From: Pseudomonas marginalis
GTDB lineage: Bacteria; Pseudomonadota; Gammaproteobacteria; Pseudomonadales; Pseudomonadaceae
Assembly: GCF_024169655.1 (NCBI RefSeq)
Contig: NZ_JALJWV010000001.1
Coordinates: forward strand, 6,058,001 to 6,122,000
Length of the DNA: 64,000 nt
Direction of reading: 5' to 3'
In this document: positions 20,851 to 30,007 of the stretch, one piece after another
Layout: each line of letters begins with the position of its first letter
Position numbering within the stretch: position 1 is the stretch's first letter
Notes under the pieces: generated by a model
Database searches by the model: none
What the model was told of the DNA's origin: nothing
Seen by the model: the letters and a program-made list of their open reading frames with translations, nothing else
Made by a program: the position numbers and the translations under genes

Positions 20851-21276
20851 ATGGGCCTGCATTTGAATCAAGGCGACGACGAACTCGTCGAGAACCACGA
20901 AATCAACGTCACGCCGTTTATCGACGTGATGCTGGTGCTGCTGATCATCTTCATGGTGGCGGCACCGTTGGCCACCGTGGATATCAAGGTCGACCTGCCC
21001 GCGTCCAGCGCCAAGCCTGCGCCGCGGCCGGAGAAACCGATTTTCCTCAGCGTCAAGGCGGACCAGCGCCTGTTCCTGGGCGAAGAAGAAGTCAAAACCG
21101 AAACCCTGGGGCCGGTGCTCGACGCCAAGACCCACGGCAAGAAAGACACGACGATCTTCTTCCAGGCCGATAAGGGCGTGGACTACGGCGATCTGATGAG
21201 CGTGATGGATGCCCTGCGGGCAGCCGGCTACCTCAAGGTCGGCCTGGTCGGACTTGAGACGGCAGCCAAGAAATGA
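20851..21276 (+). CDS. exbD: TonB-system subunit ExbD
   Basis: This 141-residue ExbD/TolR-family protein has a short cytoplasmic N-terminus, one membrane segment and a periplasmic domain. The key membrane aspartate that carries protons lies in VTPFIDVMLVLLIIFMVAAP. It sits 6 bases behind exbB and overlaps tonB by 4 bases, so translation is coupled. Confidence 0.96.
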   Translation: MGLHLNQGDDELVENHEINVTPFIDVMLVLLIIFMVAAPLATVDIKVDLPASSAKPAPRPEKPIFLSVKADQRLFLGEEEVKTETLGPVLDAKTHGKKDTTIFFQADKGVDYGDLMSVMDALRAAGYLKVGLVGLETAAKK

Positions 21277-22022
21277 TCACGACGCGCCACAAACTGACGC
21301 GTTATGGCACCAGCCTCGCCGTCGTGCTGGGCGTGCATGCCATCGCGATCGCCATCGCGCTCCACTGGTCAGCGCCGCGCACGGTCCAGCTGCCACCGGC
21401 GGCCATGGTCATTGACCTGGCGCCGATGCCCGCACCGCCGCCAGCGGCACCGCCCAAAGTCATTACACCGCCGCAGCCGCCGGCCCCGGTGGAAGAGCTG
21501 CCGCTGCCGAAACTGGCCGAGGCGCCCAAGCCGACGATCCAGGTGCCCAAGCCGGTCAAACCCAAGCCCAAACCTCAGCCGCCCAAGCCGGTGGAGAAGA
21601 AGCCCGAACCGCCCAAGGAGAAACCTTCCGAAGCGCCACCGAGCGACACGCCGCCGACCAACACGCCAGCGGAAAAATCGGCCCAGCCCGCACCGGGTCC
21701 GTCGCCGCAACAGGTCGCCGCCAAAGCCTCCTGGGAAGGCGCCCTGCTGGCGCACCTGCAGAAGTACAAAAAGTACCCGCAAAGCGCTCTGAACAGTGGC
21801 AAGGAAGGCATGAATCGCTTGCGCTTCGTGGTCGATGCACAGGGCAATGTGCTGTCCTACGAGCTGGTGGGCCGCTCCGGCAACGCCAACCTGGACCGCG
21901 CCACCCTGGATATGATCCGTAATGCCCAGCCATTGCCCAAGCCACCGGCCGACATGGTAAAAAGCGGCAGCATTGAGATCGTCGCGCCGTTCGTTTACAA
22001 CATCGAGAAGCGTCGCCGCTAA
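21273..22022 (+). CDS. tonB: energy transducer TonB
   Basis: This 249-residue protein transmits inner-membrane energy to outer-membrane siderophore and vitamin receptors. It has an N-terminal membrane anchor with the conserved histidine (SLAVVLGVHAIAIAIALHW, about 14-32), a long proline-lysine spacer (about 47-140, rich in KPKPKP/EPPK) that spans the periplasm, and a C-terminal beta-alpha domain (SWEGALLAHLQKYKKYPQSA to the end) that grips TonB boxes. Its ATG overlaps the exbD stop (ATGA). Confidence 0.95.
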   Translation: MITTRHKLTRYGTSLAVVLGVHAIAIAIALHWSAPRTVQLPPAAMVIDLAPMPAPPPAAPPKVITPPQPPAPVEELPLPKLAEAPKPTIQVPKPVKPKPKPQPPKPVEKKPEPPKEKPSEAPPSDTPPTNTPAEKSAQPAPGPSPQQVAAKASWEGALLAHLQKYKKYPQSALNSGKEGMNRLRFVVDAQGNVLSYELVGRSGNANLDRATLDMIRNAQPLPKPPADMVKSGSIEIVAPFVYNIEKRRR

Positions 22023-22039
22023 AGGCACGCGCAGGGCTG

Positions 22040-22067
22040 TGTGAGAGGGGGCTTGCTCCCTCCCACA
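22040..22067. repeat. single REP element after tonB
   Basis: TGTGAGAGGGGGCTTGCTCC followed by CTCCCACA is a single imperfect REP palindrome in the 168-base gap between tonB and oxyR. It is the nearest thing to a tonB terminator that I see. Confidence 0.65.
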
Positions 22068-22190
22068 TTGGGTTTTATCGCTTCAGCAAAATCTCGCACA
22101 TTCCCCGCTCAATCCTTATCAAAGTTCTGATAACGTGCGTCTATCGATTGCAGTCGGTATGCTTGGCTCGCAACCTCATGGACGCCCGCT

Positions 22191-23111
22191 ATGACTCTTA
22201 CAGAATTACGCTACATCGTGACCCTCGCCCAAGAACAACACTTCGGCCACGCGGCCGAGCGTTGCCACGTCAGCCAGCCGACGCTGTCGGTGGGTGTGAA
22301 AAAACTTGAAGACGAACTCGGTGTGCTGATTTTCGAGCGCAGCAAAAGCGCCGTGCGCCTGACGCCGGTCGGTGAAGGCATCGTTGCCCAGGCCCAAAAG
22401 GTTCTGGAGCAAGCCCAAAGCATTCGTGAACTGGCCCAGGCCGGCAAAAACCAGCTGACCGCGCCGCTGAAAGTCGGGGCCATCTACACCGTCGGCCCGT
22501 ACCTGTTCCCGCACCTGATTCCGCAACTGCACCGCGTCGCGCCGCAGATGCCGCTGTATATCGAAGAGAACTTCACCCACGTGCTGCGCGACAAACTGCG
22601 CAACGGCGAGCTGGACGCGATCATCATTGCGCTGCCGTTCAACGAGGCCGACGTGCTGACCCTGCCGCTCTACGACGAGCCGTTCTACGTACTGATGCCG
22701 GCCTCGCACCCGTGGACACAGAAAGACACCATCGACGCCGGCCTGCTCAATGACAAGAGCCTGCTGCTGCTCGGTGAAGGCCACTGCTTCCGCGACCAGG
22801 TGCTGGAAGCCTGCCCGACCCTGACCAAGGGCCACGACGGCGCCAAACACACCACCGTCGAATCCAGCTCCCTGGAAACCATTCGCCACATGGTCGCCTC
22901 CGGCCTGGGCATCTCGATCCTGCCGCTGTCGGCGGTGGACAGCCATCACTACGCCCCAGGCGTGATCGCAGTACGCCCACTCACGCCGCCGGTGCCGTTC
23001 CGTACCGTGGCGATCGCCTGGCGCGCCAGCTTCCCACGACCCAAAGCCATTGAGATCCTGGCCGACTCGATCCGCCTGTGTTCGGTGGCCAAGCCGCCTG
23101 CTGCGAGCTAA
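22191..23111 (+). CDS. oxyR: hydrogen-peroxide-sensing LysR-type regulator OxyR
   Basis: This 306-residue LysR-family regulator has an N-terminal winged helix-turn-helix (LAQEQHFGHAAERCHVSQPT) and a periplasmic-binding-like sensor domain. The redox pair is C199 (GEGHCFRDQ) and C208 (VLEACPTL), at the same positions as in E. coli OxyR, so disulfide activation by peroxide is expected, inducing catalase and alkyl hydroperoxide reductase. recG begins 8 bases after its stop, so the two are an operon as in P. aeruginosa. Confidence 0.97.
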   Translation: MTLTELRYIVTLAQEQHFGHAAERCHVSQPTLSVGVKKLEDELGVLIFERSKSAVRLTPVGEGIVAQAQKVLEQAQSIRELAQAGKNQLTAPLKVGAIYTVGPYLFPHLIPQLHRVAPQMPLYIEENFTHVLRDKLRNGELDAIIIALPFNEADVLTLPLYDEPFYVLMPASHPWTQKDTIDAGLLNDKSLLLLGEGHCFRDQVLEACPTLTKGHDGAKHTTVESSSLETIRHMVASGLGISILPLSAVDSHHYAPGVIAVRPLTPPVPFRTVAIAWRASFPRPKAIEILADSIRLCSVAKPPAAS

Positions 23112-23119
23112 GCCGCAGT

Positions 23120-25195
23120 ATGACTGAGCTGTCGCAGGTGTCGGTGACGGCGCTCAAGGGTGTCGGCGAAGCCATGGCCGAGAAGTTGGCCAAGGTCGGC
23201 CTGGAGAACCTTCAGGATGTGCTGTTCCACCTGCCCCTGCGCTACCAGGACCGCACCCGCGTGGTGCCCATCGGCCATTTACGTCCAGGGCAAGACGCGG
23301 TAATCGAAGGCACCGTCAGCGGCGCCGACGTGGTGATGGGCAAGCGCCGCAGTTTAGTCGTGCGCTTGCAGGACGGCACCGGTGGCCTGAGCCTGCGCTT
23401 CTATCATTTCAGCAACGCGCAGAAGGAAGGCCTCAAGCGCGGCACCCGCGTGCGTTGCTATGGCGAAGCACGCCCCGGCGCCTCCGGCCTGGAAATCTAC
23501 CACCCGGAATACCGCGCCATTACCGGCGACGAGCCGCCGCCAGTCGACACCACCCTGACGCCGATCTACCCGCTGACCGAAGGCCTCACCCAACAGCGCC
23601 TGCGCCAACTGTGCCAGCAGACCCTGAGCATGCTCGGCCCGAAAAGCCTGCCCGACTGGCTGCCCGTGGAGCTGGCCCGCGACTATCAACTGGCGCCGCT
23701 GGACGATGCGATCCGCTACCTGCATCACCCGCCGGCCGACGCCGATGTCGACGAACTGGCCCTCGGCCATCACTGGGCCCAGCATCGCCTGGCCTTCGAA
23801 GAACTGCTGACCCACCAACTGTCCCAGCAACGCCTGCGCGAGAGCATGCGTTCCCTGCGCGCACCGGCGATGCCCAAGGCCACGCGCCTGCCCGCACAGT
23901 ACCTGGCGAACCTCGGCTTTGCGCCGACCGGTGCCCAGCAACGCGTGGGCAATGAAATCGCCTACGACCTCAGCCAACCGGAACCGATGCTGCGCCTGAT
24001 CCAGGGCGACGTCGGCGCGGGCAAGACCGTGGTCGCCGCCCTCGCCGCCTTGCAGGCGCTGGAAGCCGGTTACCAGGTGGCGCTGATGGCACCTACCGAG
24101 ATTCTCGCCGAGCAGCACTTCATCACCTTCAAGCGCTGGCTCGAACCGCTGGGCCTGGAAGTCGCGTGGCTGGCGGGCAAACTCAAAGGCAAGCACCGCG
24201 CAACGGCGCTGGAACAGATCGCCGCCGGCGCCCCGATGGTGGTGGGCACCCACGCGCTGTTCCAGGACGAAGTGCAGTTCAAAAACCTCGCGCTGGTGAT
24301 CATCGACGAACAGCACCGCTTCGGCGTGCAACAGCGCCTGGCCCTGCGCCAGAAAGGCGTGGGCGGACGCATGAGCCCGCACCAATTGATCATGACCGCC
24401 ACACCGATCCCGCGCACCCTGGCCATGAGCGCCTACGCCGACCTCGACACCTCGATCCTCGACGAACTGCCGCCCGGCCGCACCCCGGTCAATACCGTGC
24501 TGGTCACCGACACGCGGCGCGTGGAAGTGATCGAGCGGGTACGCGGCGCCTGTGCCGAAGGCCGTCAGGCGTATTGGGTATGCACACTGATTGAAGAGTC
24601 CGAAGAGCTGACCTGCCAGGCCGCCGAGACCACTTACGAAGACCTCACCAGCGCCTTGGGCGAACTCAAGGTCGGGCTGATCCACGGGCGCATGAAGCCA
24701 GCGGAAAAAGCTGCGGTGATGGCTGAGTTCAAGGCCGGTAACCTGCAATTGCTGGTGGCCACCACGGTGATCGAGGTCGGGGTGGACGTGCCCAACGCCA
24801 GCCTGATGATCATCGAAAACCCCGAGCGCCTGGGCCTGGCGCAACTGCACCAGTTGCGCGGCCGCGTCGGCCGGGGCAGCGCGGCCAGTCACTGCGTGTT
24901 GCTGTATCACCCGCCGCTGTCACAGGTCGGTCGTCAACGCTTAAGTATCATGCGTGAAACAAATGACGGCTTTGTCATCGCCGAAAAAGACCTCGAACTG
25001 CGCGGCCCCGGCGAAATGCTCGGCACCCGCCAAACCGGCCTGTTGCAATTCAAGGTCGCCGACCTGATGCGCGACGCCGACCTGCTGCCGGCGGTGCGCG
25101 ACGCGGCCCAAGCCTTGCTCGAGCGCTGGCCGGATCACGTCAGCCCGCTGCTGGACCGATGGCTCCGGCATGGGCAGCAATACGGCCAAGTGTGA
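23120..25195 (+). CDS. recG: ATP-dependent DNA helicase RecG
   Basis: This 691-residue SF2 helicase remodels stalled replication forks and Holliday junctions. I chose ATG 23120 (MTELSQVSVTALKGVGEAMA), giving the standard Pseudomonas length; the upstream extension overlaps oxyR. The wedge OB-fold domain (about 50-150) precedes helicase motifs: Walker A GDVGAGKTVVAAL near 296, DEQHRFG (motif II) near 395, TATPIPRTLAM, and QLRGRVGRG (motif VI). Confidence 0.97.
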   Translation: MTELSQVSVTALKGVGEAMAEKLAKVGLENLQDVLFHLPLRYQDRTRVVPIGHLRPGQDAVIEGTVSGADVVMGKRRSLVVRLQDGTGGLSLRFYHFSNAQKEGLKRGTRVRCYGEARPGASGLEIYHPEYRAITGDEPPPVDTTLTPIYPLTEGLTQQRLRQLCQQTLSMLGPKSLPDWLPVELARDYQLAPLDDAIRYLHHPPADADVDELALGHHWAQHRLAFEELLTHQLSQQRLRESMRSLRAPAMPKATRLPAQYLANLGFAPTGAQQRVGNEIAYDLSQPEPMLRLIQGDVGAGKTVVAALAALQALEAGYQVALMAPTEILAEQHFITFKRWLEPLGLEVAWLAGKLKGKHRATALEQIAAGAPMVVGTHALFQDEVQFKNLALVIIDEQHRFGVQQRLALRQKGVGGRMSPHQLIMTATPIPRTLAMSAYADLDTSILDELPPGRTPVNTVLVTDTRRVEVIERVRGACAEGRQAYWVCTLIEESEELTCQAAETTYEDLTSALGELKVGLIHGRMKPAEKAAVMAEFKAGNLQLLVATTVIEVGVDVPNASLMIIENPERLGLAQLHQLRGRVGRGSAASHCVLLYHPPLSQVGRQRLSIMRETNDGFVIAEKDLELRGPGEMLGTRQTGLLQFKVADLMRDADLLPAVRDAAQALLERWPDHVSPLLDRWLRHGQQYGQV

Positions 25196-25272
25196 CGCCT
25201 GTTTCACTTATCCGACCAACATATGTATCAAGCTGGTTATACTCCGAAGACTGTACGAAATTGGATCAGGCC

Positions 25273-26673
25273 ATGTCAGAAGCTGCCCACACCACCGCAC
25301 CGCTGACCGCACCAGCGGTTATTCGGGCGCTGCTCGCGAAGCTCTCCATCAGCTACACGGAAGTCGCCGAACATCCGGGCCTGAACCCTGCGCGAAAGGT
25401 CCAGGCGGTGCTGCTGGAGGATGCGGTGGGCGCACTTATGGTGCTGTTCCCTCAAAGCCAGTTGCTCGACCTCAACCGCCTCACCGAACTCACCGGCCGC
25501 CGCCTGACGTCGGTGTCACCGGAGCGTATCGAACGCATGCTGGGCAAGCACGACCTGAGCCTGCTGCCCGGCCTGCCGGCGCTGACCAGTTCACCTTGCC
25601 TGTATGAAGGCAGCCTGCTGGATGAGCCGAGCCTGCTGGTTCACTCGGGCGAAGCCGGTTTGCTGCTGGAGATCGCCAGCGTCGACTTCAAGACCATGCT
25701 GACCAAGGCCAGCGCCGCGCAATTCGGCGAGCCGCTGAGCAACATCCGTCCCAACCTCGACCGGCCCAATGATGACCGCGAGGAGATCTCCCAGGCCATG
25801 CAGGCGTTTACCGCCCGACGCATCCAACAGCGCCTGGAAGCGACCATCGAGATTCCGCCGCTGGCCGACACCGCGCAGAAGATCATCAAACTGCGCGTCG
25901 ACCCCAACGCCACCATCGAAGACATCACCAGCGTGGTCGAAACCGACCCGTCGCTGGCCGCCCAAGTGGTCAGCTGGGCCGCCTCGCCCTATTACGCCTC
26001 GCCGGGCAAAATCCGCTCGGTGGAAGACGCGATCGTGCGTGTGCTGGGCTTCGACCTGGTGATCAACCTGGCGCTGGGCCTGGCCCTGGGCAAAACCCTG
26101 AGTCTGCCCAAGGACCATCCGCACCACGCCACACCGTACTGGCACCAGTCGATCTACACCGCCGCCGTCATCGAAGGCCTGACCCGCGCGATGCCGCGCG
26201 CGCAACGCCCGGAAGCCGGCCTGACCTACCTGGCCGGCCTGCTGCACAACTTTGGTTATCTGCTGCTGGCCCACGTATTCCCGCCGCACTTCTCGCTGAT
26301 CTGCCGACACCTGGAGGTCAACCCGCACCTGTGCCACAGCTTTGTGGAGCAACACTTGTTGGGGATCAGCCGCGAGCAGATCGGTGCCTGGTTGATGCGC
26401 TACTGGGACATGCCGGACGAACTGTCCACCGCCCTGCGCTTCCAGCACGACCCGTTCTACGACGGCCAATACGCCGAGTACCCGAATCTGGTGTGCCTGG
26501 CCGTGCGCCTGCTGCGCAGCCGAGGCATCGGGTCCGGGCCGGATGAAACCATCCCCGACGAGTTGCTTGAACGTTTGGGCTTGAGCCGTGACAAGGCTGA
26601 AGAAGTCGTGGCCAAGGTGCTGGATGCCGAGGTGCTGTTGCGCGAATTGGCCTCGCAGTTCAGCCAGGGCTGA
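25273..26673 (+). CDS. YbaK-like deacylase domain fused to an HDOD signalling domain
   Basis: This 466-residue protein has two parts. Residues about 10-140 resemble the YbaK/ProX aminoacyl-tRNA deacylase fold (PARKVQAVLLEDAVGALMVL, LDLNRLTELTGRRL). Residues about 195-400 form an HDOD domain (IPPLADTAQKIIKLRVDPNA, GLLHNFGYLLLAHVFPPHF), a catalytically inactive HD relative used in signalling. I start at ATG 25273; a longer frame overlaps recG. Such fusions are common beside recG in Pseudomonas (PA5346 position). Cellular role unknown. Confidence 0.8.
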   Translation: MSEAAHTTAPLTAPAVIRALLAKLSISYTEVAEHPGLNPARKVQAVLLEDAVGALMVLFPQSQLLDLNRLTELTGRRLTSVSPERIERMLGKHDLSLLPGLPALTSSPCLYEGSLLDEPSLLVHSGEAGLLLEIASVDFKTMLTKASAAQFGEPLSNIRPNLDRPNDDREEISQAMQAFTARRIQQRLEATIEIPPLADTAQKIIKLRVDPNATIEDITSVVETDPSLAAQVVSWAASPYYASPGKIRSVEDAIVRVLGFDLVINLALGLALGKTLSLPKDHPHHATPYWHQSIYTAAVIEGLTRAMPRAQRPEAGLTYLAGLLHNFGYLLLAHVFPPHFSLICRHLEVNPHLCHSFVEQHLLGISREQIGAWLMRYWDMPDELSTALRFQHDPFYDGQYAEYPNLVCLAVRLLRSRGIGSGPDETIPDELLERLGLSRDKAEEVVAKVLDAEVLLRELASQFSQG

Positions 26674-26695
26674 ATCGGTAGCTTGTTAGATCGCT

Positions 26696-26768
26696 ATCGG
26701 GGGCAAGCCCCCTCCCACATTTTGATCTGCGAACACGCTCAAGTGTGGGAGGGGGCTTGCCCCCGATG
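26696..26768. repeat. REPIN, GGGGGCTTGCCCCC type
   Basis: Inverted REP copies ATCGGGGGCAAGCCCCCTCC (from 26696) and GGAGGGGGCTTGCCCCCGAT (to 26768) flank a short spacer, between the converging HDOD and SCP2-like genes. Just outside it, 7-base inverted arms TAGATCG (26687-26693) / CGATCTA (26778-26784) are seen. The same type recurs at 47763 and 55378. Confidence 0.88.
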
Positions 26769-26781
26769 AATCCACCTCGAT

Positions 26782-27156
26782 CTACTTCTTTTTCTTCGGC
26801 TTCAAATACTTGGTCAACCCCTGGAACCAGATCACCAGCGCCGGGTTGCCCTTGATCTGAATCGACTTGTCCTGAATCCCCGTCATGAACGCCAGTTGCT
26901 TGTTATTCGCCTGCATCGTGGCGAAGCCGTAGGCGGCATCTTTAAAGGCAATGGCGAAGGCCGGCGCGGGGTGAACACCCGAACGGCTGGTGATGCGCTG
27001 GTCTTTGACGATGAAATGACGGGCAACCTTGCCGTCGAGGGTCTGCAACTGGAACGCCAGGTCTTTGTCACCCAACTGCTGCTGGAACGCAGGGTTGGTG
27101 CGACTGGCTTTGCCCATCATCAGGCCCAGTACCCAGAGGAGAAAACGAAATTTCAT
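26782..27156 (-). CDS. SCP2-like (sterol carrier-type) small protein
   Basis: This 124-residue protein begins MKFRFLLWVLGLMMGKAS and looks like a single SCP2/sterol-transfer-type domain: FQLQTLDGKVARHFIVKDQ, an FAIAFKDAAYGFATMQ segment, and IQIKGNPALVIWFQGL before a lysine-rich tail (KPKKKK). The first helix is hydrophobic and could be an anchor or part of the fold. SCP2 domains bind lipids; the ligand is unknown. I chose ATG 27156, with GAGGAGAAAACG before it. It precedes the T6SS cluster and is probably not part of it. Confidence 0.7.
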   Translation of the reverse strand: MKFRFLLWVLGLMMGKASRTNPAFQQQLGDKDLAFQLQTLDGKVARHFIVKDQRITSRSGVHPAPAFAIAFKDAAYGFATMQANNKQLAFMTGIQDKSIQIKGNPALVIWFQGLTKYLKPKKKK

Positions 27157-27280
27157 GCACACGGCCTCGGTGTAATTATTGAGTGGCCGCAGCAGTGTAA
27201 CAATTTGCCGAAAGAACGCCACCGACCTCGCGCTTTAGCCGGAGATCGGTTGGCGTTTAACGCTTATAGCAACAACTTGC

Positions 27281-28210
27281 TTATACGTTCGGGCAAGGTA
27301 CCGGTGCCCAGTCGGCCAGGTTTGGATCGCGGCAAGTGCCTTCGATCTGCGCTTTACCGGCGCTGGCGACCTGCTTGCTTTCAGCTTGCTTGGTCTGGGC
27401 AGTCTGGAAGGTTTTTTCGGTGGCGACCGCTTCTTTCGGCACCACAGGCAGCGGCGGACGCTTGGTCACGACTTTGCTGGTCGATTTGCCTTTCTTGGCC
27501 GGTACGACCGCCGGAGTGGCATCCGCTGTCGCCACGGTGACCACGTCGTTGCGCTGCACGCCAACCTGTTGCAGGTCTTTCTCGTAAGCCTGGGTGTAGT
27601 TGTTCAGGTCTTCACTGGCTTTGCCATTGACCGCAACGATCAGGTCATTGGATTCCTTCAGGCCGGAAACGATTTCCGCCAGGCGCTTGCGGCCTTCGGT
27701 GTCGTTGACGGTCTTGGCTTTACGGTCGGCCACCAGCTTGGTGAACGCGCTCTGGTAGCACTGCTGGGAGGCCTTGGCGTAGGCGGTGCTGCGATCGATG
27801 TCGGAGGCGCTTTTGTTCACATCAGCCGCGTAGGACGCAATGCGCTGGTTGTCATCGGCGACCTGCTTCTGACGCTCGGTGTAGTAACCCGCCGCGCCGC
27901 CGACCAGGGCGCCGCCCGCAGCACCAATCGCTGCGTTACGGCCGCGCTTCTCGGAGTCGCCGGTCAGGGCGCCGAGCAATGCACCGCCGGCAGCGCCGAT
28001 GGCCGCGCCGGTGACGACCGACTTGGTCATGTTCGAATCGGTCGTGCGCAGGTGCTGCACCGGCTCGTAGCAGTTCGGGTAGTACTCGACCTTGGTGCTC
28101 GACGCGACCTTGGAGGCCGGCGACGTGGCGCAACCAGTCAACACGGTGCTGAAACCGGCTGCGATCAGCAGCAGGTGACGCTTGGAAACCGCCTTACGGG
28201 AAAAAAGCAT
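27281..28210 (-). CDS. tagQ: T6SS regulatory outer-membrane lipoprotein TagQ
   Basis: This 309-residue lipoprotein starts MLFSRKAVSKRHLLLIAAGF with lipobox LTGC (lipidated C near 27), followed by a glycine-zipper region (TGAAIGAAGGALLGALTGD and AAIGAAGGALVGGAAGYY) and helical, charged remainder. In P. aeruginosa H1-T6SS, TagQ holds TagR at the outer membrane so that the TagQRST relay can switch on the kinase PpkA. I chose ATG 28210; the longer frame lacks a signal. It is the last gene of the minus-strand operon. Confidence 0.85.
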   Translation of the reverse strand: MLFSRKAVSKRHLLLIAAGFSTVLTGCATSPASKVASSTKVEYYPNCYEPVQHLRTTDSNMTKSVVTGAAIGAAGGALLGALTGDSEKRGRNAAIGAAGGALVGGAAGYYTERQKQVADDNQRIASYAADVNKSASDIDRSTAYAKASQQCYQSAFTKLVADRKAKTVNDTEGRKRLAEIVSGLKESNDLIVAVNGKASEDLNNYTQAYEKDLQQVGVQRNDVVTVATADATPAVVPAKKGKSTSKVVTKRPPLPVVPKEAVATEKTFQTAQTKQAESKQVASAGKAQIEGTCRDPNLADWAPVPCPNV

Positions 28211-28294
28211 AGATGTGTTCTCTTTTAAGTTTGACTTGCCCAGCACGGCCCACCGCCGCCTGAGTCCCTTCCAAGCTCGCCCGCAAGCCAACGG

Positions 28295-30007
28295 TCAAGA
28301 CCGCTGACCGCTGGCTGCGAGCAATTCCTTCAAGATCGTTGCCGGGTCGGCCCGCTGTTGCTTGCGGTAGTCGCCGACATGGCGAACGAACAGTGTCGCG
28401 CGCGTCACCAGGCTTTTGCCGAGCACTGGCTTGCGATCCAACTCTTCCTTGATCCGTTGAAACTGCGCCTGGATCACCGCATCGGTGTAGCGCGTGCCGG
28501 TGGCCAGGTTGTCGATATAGATCGCCACCGCACCGTCGAGCGCACTGCGCCCGTTGGCGATGGCCGTGGCAAACAACTGCGCGCTGGCCTCGTCCTTGGC
28601 ATCCACGGCCTGCTGGCGACTCTTTTGCAGGTTGATCAGGCGGATGTTGTAGTTGTTGATGGTCTCGGCCACCAACGCCGCCGACTGAATCAGGTTGCCC
28701 GCCGCTTCTTCGCGTTGCTGGGCGATCAGCGAGACGTTGCGCTTGAGCTCTTCGTTGACCAGCCCCAGCTCGGCTTGCAGCCGTGGGTCGACGCTGGCGG
28801 CGATGATGCTGTCCAGGCGCTTGGTCGGGTCCTGGGCGTCATCGATGGCATCGGTCAGCGAGGCCAGGCGGCCCTCTTTCTGCCACTGCGCGAACAGCTC
28901 CTTGTAGCGCGAACGCGGTGCCGACAGCGCGCCAATCGCCACGCGAAAACCGGTGGTCTCGTTGCTTTGCTCGGTGCCGTCGGCGGCGAACAACGGGTAC
29001 TCACGGCGCATGCCAGTGAACAGCGTGCCCTCGCCTTCCAGGTAATTGCCGCCCTTGACCACAAAGCCGCCGTAGGCGCCCTGGCGACGCCCGGCATGCA
29101 CCAGTTGGAAGGATTCCTGGACCATTTCCGCCGCGTTGCCGATCACATCGAACATACCGATCGGGTTGGGCAATTTGGTGCCGATGGGCATCAGTCGTGC
29201 GGCCTGGCCGGTGCCGCCGGCGACCTGGTTGAACACCGCCCAATCCGCCAGCGGGCCGTCGCTTTCACTGCCCTCGATACGCCGGGGGAACAGGCGCCCT
29301 TCCAGGTCCTGGCGACTCACGGCCTGCCCCCCGCGCGCGGCGAATTCCCATTCCACTTCGGTGGGCAGGCGCACAAAACCGAGGCCGCCGTCGTCGGCAG
29401 AAGCGCCGCGCCCGCTGACCGGCAGCAACTCGCGGTGGTATTTCATCAGCCAGGCGCTGTACACCGCAGAGAAGCGCTCGGCTTCAAAGCGCGACAGCTT
29501 GACCTTGGGCAAACGCCCGGCCATGCCGCTGGGCGCATCGCACGCGGGCGCCGGTTCGCCACTGGCCAGCGATTGCGCCTGGGACATCACCTGGGCGTAT
29601 TGACGCGCGGTCACTTCGTACTTGCCGATGAAGTACAGCATCGGCTTGAGCGGGGTCTTGGCGTCGGTCTTCGGCATCAAGGGCGCGATGACTTTATTCC
29701 AGTCTTTGGGCAGGTCCTTGAGGCTGAACTGGCCGTTGATGAAGTCGCGGCGATAGCCGGAAATAAACGACTGCTGATAGCCCGCCTCGCCTTCGGCAAA
29801 CGGGTAGCCGAGGCTGATCTCGCGGTCGTCCAATGTGCCTTGGGCCAGCACATAGACGTAGCGGAACAGCAGGTTGCCTTCGCACGGCAGCGGCAGGCTG
29901 ACGTCGCCCGGCAACGGTTTGGGGTTGTCGAGCTTATCGCTGGCTTCATCGGCCCAGGCCAGTGAGGCCAGGCTCAGCGCCAGGGCGGCGCCCAGTAACT
30001 TATACAT
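28295..30007 (-). CDS. tagR: T6SS periplasmic activator TagR (FGE-sulfatase-like domain)
   Basis: This 570-residue exported protein has a signal peptide (MYKLLGAALALSLASLAWADE) and a formylglycine-generating-enzyme-like fold: GKYEVTARQYAQVM, LPTEVEWEFAARGG, GNAAEMVQESFQ, KGGNYLEG and GFRVAIG. The remaining 180 residues are helical. TagR in P. aeruginosa is required for PpkA activation and acts from the periplasm, not as a sulfatase activator. ATG 30007 overlaps the tagS stop by 8 bases, supporting this start over the 44-codon-longer frame. Confidence 0.9.
   Translation of the reverse strand: MYKLLGAALALSLASLAWADEASDKLDNPKPLPGDVSLPLPCEGNLLFRYVYVLAQGTLDDREISLGYPFAEGEAGYQQSFISGYRRDFINGQFSLKDLPKDWNKVIAPLMPKTDAKTPLKPMLYFIGKYEVTARQYAQVMSQAQSLASGEPAPACDAPSGMAGRLPKVKLSRFEAERFSAVYSAWLMKYHRELLPVSGRGASADDGGLGFVRLPTEVEWEFAARGGQAVSRQDLEGRLFPRRIEGSESDGPLADWAVFNQVAGGTGQAARLMPIGTKLPNPIGMFDVIGNAAEMVQESFQLVHAGRRQGAYGGFVVKGGNYLEGEGTLFTGMRREYPLFAADGTEQSNETTGFRVAIGALSAPRSRYKELFAQWQKEGRLASLTDAIDDAQDPTKRLDSIIAASVDPRLQAELGLVNEELKRNVSLIAQQREEAAGNLIQSAALVAETINNYNIRLINLQKSRQQAVDAKDEASAQLFATAIANGRSALDGAVAIYIDNLATGTRYTDAVIQAQFQRIKEELDRKPVLGKSLVTRATLFVRHVGDYRKQQRADPATILKELLAASGQRS

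Noticed and set aside
26696-26768. Paired repeats considered as a CRISPR array
   Set aside because: They are inverted, not direct, and only two copies occur; they are REP sequences found at several other gaps.
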